Shown here: in pieces, positions 12,192-22,861 of the stretch
Numbering within the stretch: the first letter of the stretch is position 1
How the letters are laid out: every line of letters begins with the position of its first letter
Assembly: GCF_947507565.1 (NCBI RefSeq)
Contig: NC_089175.1
Location: 1,787,733 to 1,851,732 of the forward strand
Length of the DNA: 64,000 bases
DNA from: Oscarella lobularis
Lineage: Eukaryota; Porifera; Homoscleromorpha; Homosclerophorida; Oscarellidae
Reading direction: 5' to 3'
Translations under genes and position numbers: made by a program
The notes under the pieces: generated by a model
What the model saw: only the letters and a program-made list of their open reading frames with translations
Told to the model about the DNA's origin: nothing
The model's database searches: none

Positions 12192-12537
12192 TAAAGGTCA
12201 AACGCCTCTCGACGTCACGCCCTACGTCAAACGTTTCGTCACCTGTCGAGCACTCACCGATGCCATGACAAAGGGCAAAAAACGAGAGAGGTTTGAGAAG
12301 CCTAAAGACGTCATGGACACTGACTTGCAGATGCTCCTCCCCCCACTTATTGAGACTTGTCTGAGTTGATGTCTCCTACAGAAATAAATTTTACAGATGT
12401 ACCAAAGGCACGTGGGTCTGTGTGCGTTTGTCGACGTTGTTAGTCAACTGTGTTTTTCTGGCTTTTAGAGTCAATTCGGTTGGCCGTTGGAGCAGATATC
12501 AGCGTGGGCTCTGCTGCGCTCGACGGCTCTTTTGATG
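12192..12537 (+). pseudogene. Short 5' fragment of gene P
   Basis: Immediately after the P2 break the sequence matches an upstream part of gene P (P1 about 6555-7060, P3 about 17665-18165). It includes the DVTPYVKRFVTCRAL-like segment and the VNSVGRWSRYQ region in the alternative frame. Large internal deletions are visible. It ends where the foldback repeats upstream of Q2 begin. It is too short and disrupted to be a gene. Confidence 0.7.
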
Positions 12538-12860
12538 TCACCGCGTACTATCCGAATAGTCTGGAGGCGGACCCTTCGCTGCACGGGGAGGAAGCGAAGC
12601 GCGTCTGGCTTCCAGACTAAATAAGGAATAGTCTGGAGGCGGACCCTTCGCTGGGGACCGGGTAGGAAGCGAAGCGCGTCTGGCTTCCAGACTGAATAAG
12701 GAATGAGTGGCTCGGAAGACCATATTATTATTATTATAAGGAAAAGTATATGGAGGTGGGCCCTTCGCTGCGGTGGAAGCGAAGCGCGCGCCTAGCTTCC
12801 AGACTGAATAAGGAATGAGTGGCTCGCGGAAGACCATATAAGGAAAGAGGAATGGCTCCG
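12538..12860. repeat. Cluster of small foldback elements upstream of Q2
   Basis: There are at least three copies, near 12556-12620, 12628-12694 and 12747-12810. Each starts with (T)AGTCTGGAGGCGG or a close variant and ends with GGCTTCCAGACT, so each can fold back on itself. The loops carry CCCTTCGCTG and GAAGCGAAGCGCG. AAGGAATGAGTGGCTCG units separate them. Single copies of the same foldback occur before Q1 and, in part (TCTCCAGACTA), before the copy B CARD-GTPase start. Confidence 0.75.
12834..12843 (+). promoter_or_regulatory. CArG box upstream of Q2
   Basis: An exact CCATATAAGG lies about 214 bp before the Q2 ATG, at the position equivalent to the Q1 site. It is embedded in the repeated foldback units. 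SRF-type binding is known for this consensus; use here is inferred. Confidence 0.45.
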
Positions 12861-13047
12861 AAGAGAGTACAAATAGGGGGGCGACTTCTTTTCCTTCTTC
12901 ATTCCCTCGCACCGCCGTTCTGAAACAAATTCGGCATCTTCGGTGGCCTACCTGAAAGTGAGCTCCTAACTTAATTAATGAATCTCGCCAGCGTTATTAT
13001 ATAGGTTTGTGGTGAATAATTCGCTGTTTTAATCACTTAGATTTGAA

Positions 13048-15797
13048 ATGGCAACAGGCAAAGTCGGCTACCGTATTCGTGTTCACACTGGTGACAGCGA
13101 TGAGAGCGCCAACACGAACGTTACCGTGACAATCACGGGCGCAAAGGGAACTCTAAAATTCGACCTTGACAAAAAGCACGCTGTGAATGACGACGACGCC
13201 TTGTTCCTTTCTCAATCGGTAGGCACTTTATAGATTGATGCAAATTCTGCTAATATCCGCGTGGCTTTGGCTTTCTCAGGAAGACGTGTTTGAGCTTTCG
13301 AGCCAGAGCGTGGGACATGTCGACTTGGTGGAGGTGGATCATCGCGTCACGCCGCTGCTCGACCGCAGTTGGCACTTGCTTTCGATTACGATTGAAGACC
13401 TATTCACAGAAACGGCCTACTGCTTTCCTTGCAATGAGTGGTTTTCTTACAGCAGAGACGATTGTCGTCAGAGGCGAGTTTATCTTGATCGAAAGGGTGA
13501 GAACGTGGCAATACAACTAGAATGAGTTCGACGGTGTTCTTTAGTCATTCGCGAATCTGAACTTCGTCGCCTGAAGATAGGCGAACGTTTCGAGGATATC
13601 TCCTTAACGGGAAAGAATGTCAGTCTTTCATCAGAAATTGAGAGATCGGCGACTAAAGGCCTGACACGGGAAGAAGCTAAAAGACGCATACAGACACTCG
13701 GTAAATTCTGTGTCCCGACAGGCGAAAATAATTTATATTGCTTTTTTAGGTGTGCGGATGCAATTTTCAAATTGGGCTGAAAACGTAGAGGCGTCGGTGC
13801 TAGTTTTCTTTCCGTGGAACCTTAACGCGGTCAAGTCTTTGATCCGCTGGGTCAAAAAGGCGCAAATGAAAGTTCGCGTGTGCGGCTCAACTCATAGCTG
13901 GACCAACCTTTATCCCGATCCGGACCAAGTACTTATCAGAACAGATCTTTTTGAGCTGTGTTCTTTCGGCGAGCGAATTCGGCTTTCTGGGGAACACGTC
14001 ACAATCAAATGCAACGTGACTACGTATGAGTGCAAACGCCATCAACTGGAGAACGATTACTGCTTTCCCTTTAACACAGTTTTGGGAGGAGTCACCTATG
14101 GGGGAATAATCGGCACTGGTTGTCATGTGAGTAATTAAAAGTTACAGAATAGTTGTCATTGTAAGCATTTCGTGTTCTTAGGGTACTGGTAGAGGGTGCA
14201 AGGCCCACCCTGATTTGGTCGAAAAAATAACGATTGTCAACAGTGACGGGGTTTTGCAGACGTACTCCAGATCTAACGAAGATCTGCTGAACGCTGTTAC
14301 GACGAGCATGGGCCTTTTTGGCTTCATTTACGAAATCACGTTCAAAATCACTCCCGAACAGAGAATCGTCGTGACGGTCAACGATAACAAGTCCCACACA
14401 GTCGGAGACACTTTGGTCGTCCCGTCAGCGCTAAAGGTAGGCTTAGCAGCTTTGAACAGGTGTAATAGTAACCAATAGTAGATACGATAATTAACGGCAG
14501 CTACAGTTTGTTAATTAAGCTAGCGGTAGCTATTTTAGGTTTGAGGATACTTTAGTAAATCTTCATTTGGGGTTTTTGCCCGTTTAATTTGATCTTCTAG
14601 AAACTAGTGGAAACGTCCAATATTTCATCTGAAATTTTCTGGTTTCCGTACAACAGCAATCCATATGCAGCTGCAAGTTTAGGGAAACAGGATTCGCCAC
14701 CGGATGAAAATATATTGGCACAACTTCTTCTCAGCGCTGCTCCAGATGTCAAGGAACGTTCTAAGTCAGAGTGGATTGCGGAAAAAGACAAGCTCGTTGT
14801 GAAAACGGTCCGAGAGAAAAACGAGTCAGGTGCTTTTGAGGAAATCAAAAGACTTCTCTTTATAATATACGTAACTTTTTGCAGAGGCTGATAAACCAGT
14901 AGAGGGCGAGCTCTACTATTGGGCAAAGTGTGCCATTGGGCTTTTCCAGGCAATAGTTTTTAGGGACATTCCATCTTATCTATCCAAGTATCTACACCTA
15001 ACTCCTTTGTTTACAACGCTGGCACACTACACCATGAGCGCTATCCCTGTCTATGGATTCGAGATAGGCGAGAAAAAGAAGTATGCAACGCATGCTTGTT
15101 AGGAAAAGTGCCAAAGAAAACGCTAATTTTTTTAGAATTATTCAGGAACTACCTCGTGCAATTCACTACCAACCTTGGGTTACTCAAGGATTTCACGTTT
15201 ACGATTTAGAATATGCATTCAAAATTGATTCAGACTACCAAAACATTGCCGATGCTTGTCAGGTGATCAGCAAATTAGCAGGTAGTTTGCGTAAAATTGG
15301 ACTAAACGTTTAGGCCGTAGTTGACGTTGTAAAGAAATATCACAAAATGGGAGAGTATCCAATGTCTATGTGCTTTGAAATGAGATTCATGTCTGACAGC
15401 AAGAGCTACTTGTGTCCGGCAGTGGTTGGAAACTCACATGAATCTGATTATCTGAAAGTCGCGTACATTGAAGTACTGGGCCTTGCAGCCAACAGAACCA
15501 TGTGGGAGAAGTTTGCTCGAGAAGTGGCAGCAGTAGGTCTCGTATTGTTTGATCCAGTTAGCGTATAGGCGTAAATATTTAATTTAGAAATGGGAAGGCT
15601 GTGCCGGTGTTAAACCTCTGCCACACTGGGGGAAGATGTCGGAGCTGGGAAGTTCAGACAAGACGGTCGATTATCTTTGGAAAAACAACGAAGACAACAT
15701 GGCAAAGTTCCTGCGTCTCCTGAACGAATCCAAAGCAGACGAAAGGGGAATCTTTTTCAATGAATTCCTGACGAAGATTTTCAGGAAGGACAAATGA
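13048..15797 (+). CDS. Q2: PLAT-domain FAD-linked lactone oxidase (ALO/GULO-like)
   Basis: Ten exons with consistent phases: 13048-13218, 13280-13496, 13545-13700, 13750-14126, 14182-14436, 14601-14829, 14885-15080, 15136-15262, 15314-15532, 15588-15797; about 718 aa. Residues about 1-130 are a PLAT/LH2 beta-sandwich (YRIRVHTGD, WHLLSITIED, CFPCNEWF), normally used for membrane or protein contact. Next comes a PCMH-type FAD-binding domain with VRVCGSTHSW, whose His is the usual flavin-linking position, then GGVTYGGIIGTGCHGTG and MGLFGFIYEITF. The C-terminal half matches the D-arabinono-1,4-lactone/L-gulonolactone oxidase family and ends with PHWGK. The likely reaction is oxidation of a sugar lactone or related alcohol with O2. 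No signal peptide is visible. The ascorbate role is inference; the substrate is unknown. Confidence 0.85.
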
Positions 15798-15993
15798 ATT
15801 GTATGCCGTTGAACGCTGTAGTGACGTGTGAGTCGTGGCTTGACTAATTTATGTGCTTATTGTTTGCGTGTTATGAGCGTTCACGTCCCGTTCATGTATT
15901 GTGGAGCCGACCACCACAGTTGTACGGGTGGAGCCCGTATAACGACGGAGGGAGGCTCTTTCAAACGTGATCTTAGGGCCGGAAGTGTCTGTA

Positions 15994-16035
<42 letters not shown>
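15994..16035 (+). repeat. (TCTG)n microsatellite
   Basis: About ten copies of a GTCT/TCTG tetranucleotide in the spacer downstream of Q2. Nothing gene-like was found in 15798-16410 apart from this repeat. Confidence 0.95.
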
Positions 16036-16036
<1 letters not shown>

Positions 16037-16415
16037 TCGTCACGCTCGGCATTGTGACGTCACATAAGAAAAACCCTCACTTTGTAAAGCGCATGCGTGA
16101 CATAGGGCCGAAAACGGTGACCCGAAAAAGGCGATTTACGGCGCGAATAAAGCGTTTTTTCTTTCAGAAACGAAAAAAATGCTTAGAAACCCTTATTTCC
16201 AATTGATCTGTGCTATTTTCCGTGTTATAAATGCGCTGAGAAACCGAAACAACAGTTTTTATTGTCACGCTCTGACGTCACAATCAAAAGTATCCAGTCA
16301 CATGTACAGTATATGGGTGGGTATGTACGCGTGTACGGGTAACAGGAAATATGACCCGTACACTTCCCGTACACATGCATAGGTCCTCCTCAAATACAGA
16401 GCACATTATCAAATA

Positions 16416-17122
16416 CAGTACAGTGCGTGCCAGCATAAATGGCCAAACGGGACTTTTAGTAGCGCGCGAGGAATTCAGAGCGTAGTTTACATTTGGCGTA
16501 GTTTTGACGTTTGATCGTCACATCAAGGATTTCCAATGAAGTCTAGCATTTCTATTTACGTCTATTTTGTAAGAAAACGGTTTTGATTTCACCGCAGACA
16601 ACGTTTCTATACGTTTTGCTAAGACACAGAAAAGTTCGTTTTTTTCCAGTTTCAAACAACATATGACGGCTTTCATAAACTTATCTGTCACTTTATACCA
16701 TTTTCTAAAACTTCATTATCTTTGATTTTCAATACAGTAATTCGGTGGAAAGAAACGGATGTCACGTGACGTAAATAGAAATGCATTTTTTTCCGTTAGG
16801 GATCAAGTTAGAAAGAAACTCACTCTATAAATGGCTTCTCACGTGCATTGTTTAGAAATTTATTATCGGCGAATTTGAAAATGTTCTTTCCTTTACAAAA
16901 TTTGCCATTTCAGAAACTTTTTATTAGCGCGCGCTAAACTTGCAAAAAATTTAAATCTTTGGGAGTGTACGTCCCACAAAAATCAAACTGACATCCCTGT
17001 TTAAAATAGGCATTAGAGTGATTTTCGTTGACACACAGTGACACTGTATGTCTTGCAGCGAGTGATCTACAGTGATCTTAGCGCACATTTTGTGGCCATT
17101 TATGCTGGCACGCACTGTACTG
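16416..17122. mobile_element. Non-autonomous Tc1/mariner-like MITE
   Basis: The ends are perfect inverted repeats of 30 bp: left 16416-16445 beginning CAGTACAGTGCGTGCCAGCA, right 17093-17122 as its exact complement. A TA lies directly outside each end (16414-16415 and 17123-17124), the target-site duplication typical of Tc1/mariner elements. The roughly 0.7-kb interior is AT-rich and has no transposase frame, so the element depends on another copy for movement. It lies between Q2 and P3. Confidence 0.85.
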
Positions 17123-17412
17123 TACGTCAGAAAAGCGCCTAATTAGGAAAACACAGCAATCATACAAGTACTGTATTTACAGTATGTAGGTAGGACTGAG
17201 CTGTACTAGTAGTAGCTAACGGCTGTAATGACAACGTGAATATGTGACAGCATAAAAACTATGACGTCACACTATGTTATGCACTCGCGTACGGTAAGCG
17301 GTGGGAGGCTCTGCATGATGGCAACACGGTGAACACCGGGCCATCATTCTCTAGTTTACATTGCCATGTGTGATGAAACCTAGTGCGCACGCGTACCTCT
17401 GGACCCTAACTT

Positions 17413-20400
17413 ATGAACGTGAGGAAGATTGCAGAGGCGATTCCTAGCCTCAGAGGCATTCAGGCACGTCTGCGAGTTGTCATACGTATGCTTGTAAACC
17501 GTCGTCTGCTTTGGTTCAGTTCCTTCGCGATGCTACGTGGCAAGGAGGCGAAAACGACTCGAAATTATCCGTTTTTCGCGTCTGGGAGAATCCCGGTCAT
17601 CTCTACGTTGCTTTCGACAAAGGTGCAGCAGAAAACAATGATTCATAGTAATCGCATCGTGCAAAAAATAAAGGTAAAACGCTGCTCGCTTTTGACGTCA
17701 CGCCCCACGTCAAACGTTTCGTCAACTGTCGAGCGCTCACCGATGCCATGACAAAGGGCAAAAAAACGAGAGAGGTTTGAAAAGCCTAAAGACGTCAAGG
17801 ACACTTGTAGATGCTCCTCCCCCCATTTATTAGCTGTTCTCTGGTCTGCTCGCTTACGTCGACGAAACTTCGCCCATTGTGGACTTGGTGTTTTTGAAAG
17901 ATCGTCCTTCTGTTGCAATTGTGGTTAGAGTCTGGGTTTTATCACTGGTATGGTTGTAACTGTTTTTCCTACAGATTCACTTGGATGGGACTGCTGATGT
18001 GTGGAGATTCAACTTGTCGGGATATACGTGGGCTCTACAAGGCACGTGGGTCTGTGTGCGTGTGTCGACGTTGTTAGTCAACTGTGTTTTTAGAGTCACT
18101 TCGGTTGGCCGTTGGAGCAGATATCAGCGTGGGCTCTGTGCTGCTGAACGCGCTCGACGGCTCTTTTGTCTGGTGCGAAAGAGACAGAAAGGGTGAGTTA
18201 TTTTAATTAATTAAGGAGAGGGAGACGTCAGACGTGTATTTTCTTAGAAAGCGGCGTTGGACGATGGACTGTGTACACGCGATCTTTTGACGTGCGCGGG
18301 GAATCTGCGAGCATTGGCAAAGCCACTTCAATAATGAGAAACTGTCCTCTTTTGAGCATTCATCAGACGACCGCAGGAATTTGCTTGTAAGTACAGTATG
18401 AACCTATGGGTTTGAGGAGACATTAGTATTTATCTATTGAGACAGACACTCAGACGAAGAAAACGTTCTGCTCTTTCATCATTCAGCAACAGGACAGACT
18501 AAAGTGCATACGCACATATTTGGTAATCATTTTTAATGACGCAACTATTTATTCAGCCTTTTATATGGAACTATGGAGTTCCGTTGATCAAATCCACTCC
18601 CGCATTAGATTTTAAGACACTCTCATCTAGATTGGAGTACACTGTTCAAAAGGTGGCTATATGTAGTTCCTGGCCACCTGTTCCTCTAACTTTTTTTAGT
18701 GCACACTGGAGAAAAGTCGTCTTTTGTGTCTGCATTCGCATCATATTACCAATCAATTGATTGCTCTTTCGTCTCTAGGAGAAATCTTCGTTTTTGATTT
18801 TGACGAAGGTTCTTTGTCTTGTAAATAAATCATTTCTACTGTACCCACGTGCTGCTCTAGAAACGCCGCATTCTGAATACTTATGCCAGCTGACTCCATT
18901 TCTCGACGAAGCATCTAAAACGGTCATGGAAAATTGTCAGCTTTTTTCCTTCCGAAATTTTGTTGGCGTCTGTTTTTCAAACGGTTTAGTGAGGTACAGT
19001 AGGCAGAAAGAGCTACTTTAGACTGACTATCTATGATGTTCATTTTTCTAGAATGTTTTTGCTGGCTACGGGGCTGATGATTTGGCAATCGTCTCAGTTC
19101 TTAGGAAGATCTGTTTCGATGTGGACTGCTAATGGATCAAACCTAGGTGTGGGGCTGTGGACAAATGAAACGTTGTACCACGTCAAGAGCCGGCCCATTG
19201 TGGAACAAGCGCAGCTCGTTGCGTCAGGAAATGCACTAATGGACAGCAGGCAGTTTCCCGTAATTCAAAATATCAATGTGTTGTTTTATAAAAAAATGTG
19301 GGCGCTTCAAGGTTCCTGTGACCGGTGAAATAAATATAGTTGATTGTCACGCGGAGGCTTCAAAATTGTGCCACATGTGGGGACTACGACTTTGGGCGGA
19401 CAAGTTTGCTTTAGATGGCTTTTATACACTTATAAAGGTAAAGCTTAGGTAATTAAGCACAGCAAACACTTATAAGTGGTCTACGTTTAAAAGACGCAAT
19501 CTAGTGGAGGGGAGGGAAGAGTTCCTGACAAGGTAGAAACTTGTGTTTTAATGTATGGCTATTTTCTACTGAATCAATGCTTCTGCAGCTATTGAACAGT
19601 TTGTCCACTGAGTGTTTGCAGAGTCCTGCTTTATTAGTGACTATGCTGGTGCACGTATGTTGTTGATAGACATAGACAGAAGTTGCTGTAAATCTCATTT
19701 CTTTAGTTTCCTTATCATCGGCAGTGGGTAGTCGAAAAGGTCAAATCTTTTTTGAAATCTTACAAAACCGAAGGTGAACTTTTCTTTTTTACGGTTAAGA
19801 AAATTGCGTACAGCGTTGATTCTAGGTCAAAAACCGAAGTCTTCTTTGCTTCCAGGTATAGAGTCCTGTGTCCGTTGCTCTCAATTAGGCTGAATCTTTT
19901 TCAGTATCAACAGAGCCTATTCCCTTATCATCGAAACTGAACGCCGAAATGGGTTAGCATGCGCGAAAAGTAGCAGAACGTACCGTATCACTTGATGCCG
20001 TTTCAGTTCCTTTGCTGGAAGACTATGTCGCTCTATCTGATCAATTCGAGGCCACACTCAGAGGCTCTATCTCAACAGTGCGCTTGACTATTAACGTACA
20101 CGCTCTATGCTTATTCAATTTTGCAGGAATCGACCGGTGCTCTAAAAGTTCGCGACGAGGTGCTTCAAATCCTTCAGACAAATTTTTTCGACTCATCGGT
20201 GACAGGACCAAGTGAGTAGAGTGCAAGCCTTCTCACTTTTGGCGACGTGTTTCTTTTCTTAGGTGCTCAAGCTCTCCGACTTCAAAGCCTTTCCGAAGAC
20301 TTTCCTAACGAAACTCTCGACGGCCTATTTGACTACATGAAAATCAATAATCTAGACGAAGGTGCAAATATCTTAATTAATCCAGGCTCGCTATCTAATT

Positions 20401-21449
20401 CCATCTCTACAGCCATTGACCTCATTAAGAATCACACGTGGGAAAGCGACGTGGACTGGAAAAATTTTCTTGGAGCGTCGCTGGAGACAGCCGATTTTCA
20501 CTATGCCGGAATCTTCGAGTTGACCTGTTGCCTCTTGTATCGCGTTCGTCCTGAAATGCTCGTTCAATTCGTTAAACTCTGTCAACAAGCACGAAACTAC
20601 AAAGCGACTTCTGGCGACTCCCTCTTTGCTCGACAAACTCGAGAAGTACGTGTGAAAGTTTCTCTTGTTTTGTGCCACTATTACGGCGTTTTTTTAGTAT
20701 CCCTTTTGCAAACGTGCTTTGGATTGTCTGCCGCCTTTTGTGTCGTCGACTGTAACTCCCACGTCAATCGCTGCCGTCAAGGCGAGAGTTCAACTAATGC
20801 TTTCCAGGTATGGGGCTCTTTTATTTTCATTGAATGTAAATTGGAATCGTTTGCAGTGGAGAATCTCACGTTGAGGTTGGGTCGCTGAGACTCTACTTGA
20901 AATGTGGCTTGTGGCAGAACGCTCTCGATTTGGCCAAGAAGCTAGCCGGCCAGGTATATTGATCGACAAATTGTACATGGTTCTGAATAATATGACTAAC
21001 TCTAAATTTAGCACACTACTCATTTTGAAATCTTCACGGAAGTGCTTGCTGCATTTCTGGAGGTATTATATATTTTTTATTGCTGCTGTGAATATGCTTA
21101 ACGTGTCTTTTATTGTCTGCAGGCTGGTGTCCTAAAAGACTATCAGACTCAAGTCTGGTCACTCGTTCCCGAAAATTTTCGGTCAGCAGAGCCTAATTAA
21201 TTAATTAATTATTTAATTAATTATATGTTTTTCCTAGTCTTCAGGATCTGCTTTCTCTCCTCGAATCGTCTCTTCCTCGCAGCGCCGGCGCCAGCGGATC
21301 GCTCATTCTATCAGATGACTCCCTCGAACTGACGGTACACGACCACAATCGCGATTTCCTTTCCTAAGCATTTATATGTTTAGATTTCCGACGTGACATC
21401 CGTCGTCAATCGCCTAGCCGAACAGCTGCAAAAGATAGATCACATCTAA
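17413..21449 (+). CDS. P3: unidentified propeller/solenoid-like multi-exon gene, most complete copy
   Basis: I do not recognise this gene. Coding stretches separated by about 50-bp introns read SVFRVWENPGHLYVAFD, LLAYVDETSPILDLVF, DGTADVWRFNLSGYTW, LRLAVGADISVGSV and GVGRWTVYTRSFD. These resemble beta-propeller blades. Helical segments follow: VPLLEDYVALSDQF, LKVRDEVLQILQTNFF, LDGLFDYMKINNLDEG, ELTCCLLYRVRPEMLV, VGSLRLYLKCGLWQNALDLA, EVLAAFLEAGVLKDYQ and a C-terminus LAEQLQKIDHI before TAA at 21447. Propeller plus solenoid is the layout of coat and scaffold nucleoporins and related tethers; I could not match a specific one. Frame changes at homopolymers (near 17755 and 19100) mean either sequence error or unrecognised introns. 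The start codon is uncertain. Partial copies lie at 6.3-8.0 and 9.7-12.5 kb. Confidence 0.55.
21191..21225. repeat. TTAAT/TAAT-rich simple repeat in a P3 intron
   Basis: A run of TAATTAATTAATTAAT with one interruption sits inside an intron of P3. The same TTAATTAA motif recurs across the first 49 kb. Confidence 0.85.
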
Positions 21450-21549
21450 AAACGCCCCAACTTGTTGATGACGTAAACGCGCGCGCGCGCAAGATCGCAG
21501 GATAGAAATTCGAGTAAAGCAGCATGCGAACCGCGCCCTGAAAGAGGTC

Positions 21550-22656
21550 ATGGGAAAGACGATATTCTTTCGCGTTCATCCCGTCGTCGTATACGCGGCG
21601 ACGCCGTTCGTCGTCACCGCTCTCTACGTCGCCGCCGTTCTCTATTTCGACGCTTCGTCGCGGATCGCGACCGGAAAGGAAGCCCACACGTCCGCGGCGC
21701 GTCGAAAGAACTCGGAAAACCTTCGACGTCTATTCGAAACGCAAAAGAACGCGCCGCCGGCGTCCGAACACGACGCTTTAGCGTTCGTTCTCGCCGACGA
21801 CGTCGCGAAAAGGACATCGGCTTTCGCTCTCGTGCGTCCCATGCGCTTTCTCCTCCTCCAAGTCCCGTCGACGCTCAGCGCCGAGTTCTTCGACGCGTTC
21901 GTCGCCAACGCTCGTCTATACAACAACGTTTCGTGGTGCCGTAACGAGCCGTGGCGACGTCCCACGCCCCGACTCGATCACGTGTGCGAGCGAACGTCCG
22001 AAAGCGTCGCCGTCGCCGCCGATCAGGTCGCGATCGCTTTCGGCGGCGACGGAGACGGCGTTTCGCAGTGCGACGGCTTGAGAATGAACTGGGACTACAG
22101 TCTCGTCGACGAGAAACTCGTCCTGAGTCGCAAAACGTTTCGACTCGTTACGGTCTTACGTCATCCAGTCAATCGACTTGTGAACGCTTACCGCGACGGC
22201 GGCGCGCGTCGAGTCGTATCGCTGCGCGAGTTCGCCGTCAGCGAAGCGCTCCACTTTCAGAAGTACGGATCGCGCAATCATCAGGTGAGGCAATTCGCCG
22301 GCGTTCTCCAACGATGTAGTCTATACGGAGCCGAAGCGGCGGCGGAGGCGCGACGCGATCTCTTGGCGACGGCGAAGCGGAATCTACGCGATTTCGACGC
22401 GATCGGCATACGAGAACGCATGAACGATACTCTGCGATTGTTTCGACGACTTTTCAGCTGGAAAAGCGACTCGGCGGAATCGTTGGCGCTGGAGCAGGCT
22501 GTCGCGGCGCTGCGCGACACGAGCGACGTTCATTTTGTGAGCGAGGGCGATTTCGACTTCTTGCTGAGGGAGAACCAATTGGAAGTGGAGTTGTACTCTT
22601 TCGCTGTGGAATTATTCGAGAAGCAGCTCGAAATGATGGATCTCAATGATCATTGA
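21550..22656 (+). CDS. Golgi-type membrane sulfotransferase, intronless
   Basis: A single open frame of 368 aa. A hydrophobic segment at residues about 11-33 is preceded by a short cytoplasmic tail, giving the type II topology of Golgi carbohydrate sulfotransferases. FLLLQVPSTLSAEFF sits where the 5'-phosphosulfate-binding loop is expected, but the usual Lys/Thr signature is altered. VTVLRHPVNRLVNAYRD matches the 3'-phosphate-binding motif well. The pattern is closest to the uronyl/heparan 2-O or galactose 3-O sulfotransferase families. It starts 100 bp after the end of P3. GC content is clearly higher than in its neighbours and it has no intron, so retrocopy or another separate origin is possible. 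The acceptor glycan cannot be told from sequence; the altered PAPS loop leaves activity uncertain. Confidence 0.75.
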   Translation: MGKTIFFRVHPVVVYAATPFVVTALYVAAVLYFDASSRIATGKEAHTSAARRKNSENLRRLFETQKNAPPASEHDALAFVLADDVAKRTSAFALVRPMRFLLLQVPSTLSAEFFDAFVANARLYNNVSWCRNEPWRRPTPRLDHVCERTSESVAVAADQVAIAFGGDGDGVSQCDGLRMNWDYSLVDEKLVLSRKTFRLVTVLRHPVNRLVNAYRDGGARRVVSLREFAVSEALHFQKYGSRNHQVRQFAGVLQRCSLYGAEAAAEARRDLLATAKRNLRDFDAIGIRERMNDTLRLFRRLFSWKSDSAESLALEQAVAALRDTSDVHFVSEGDFDFLLRENQLEVELYSFAVELFEKQLEMMDLNDH

Positions 22657-22861
22657 ATCGAGTTATCTTTTATTAAAGTGGTATATTGGGCGCTTCGCGT
22701 CTTTAGGGGGCAGTGTATGAGAACATAGTAGGGAGAAAGGGTACTGTACAAATACACGGTGTAGTACATGCACGTGTTTTGTACCTACGGGCATTGATTC
22801 TACTGTCCTTTCTGCTTGCTCGCTCGACTCACGCGTTCGTCTCTATCTTTTGGCACGCGAG

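Noticed and set aside
17413-21449. Assignment of gene P to NUP160 or another named nucleoporin
   Set aside because: The general propeller-plus-helix pattern fits, but no specific motif that I could recall lined up.
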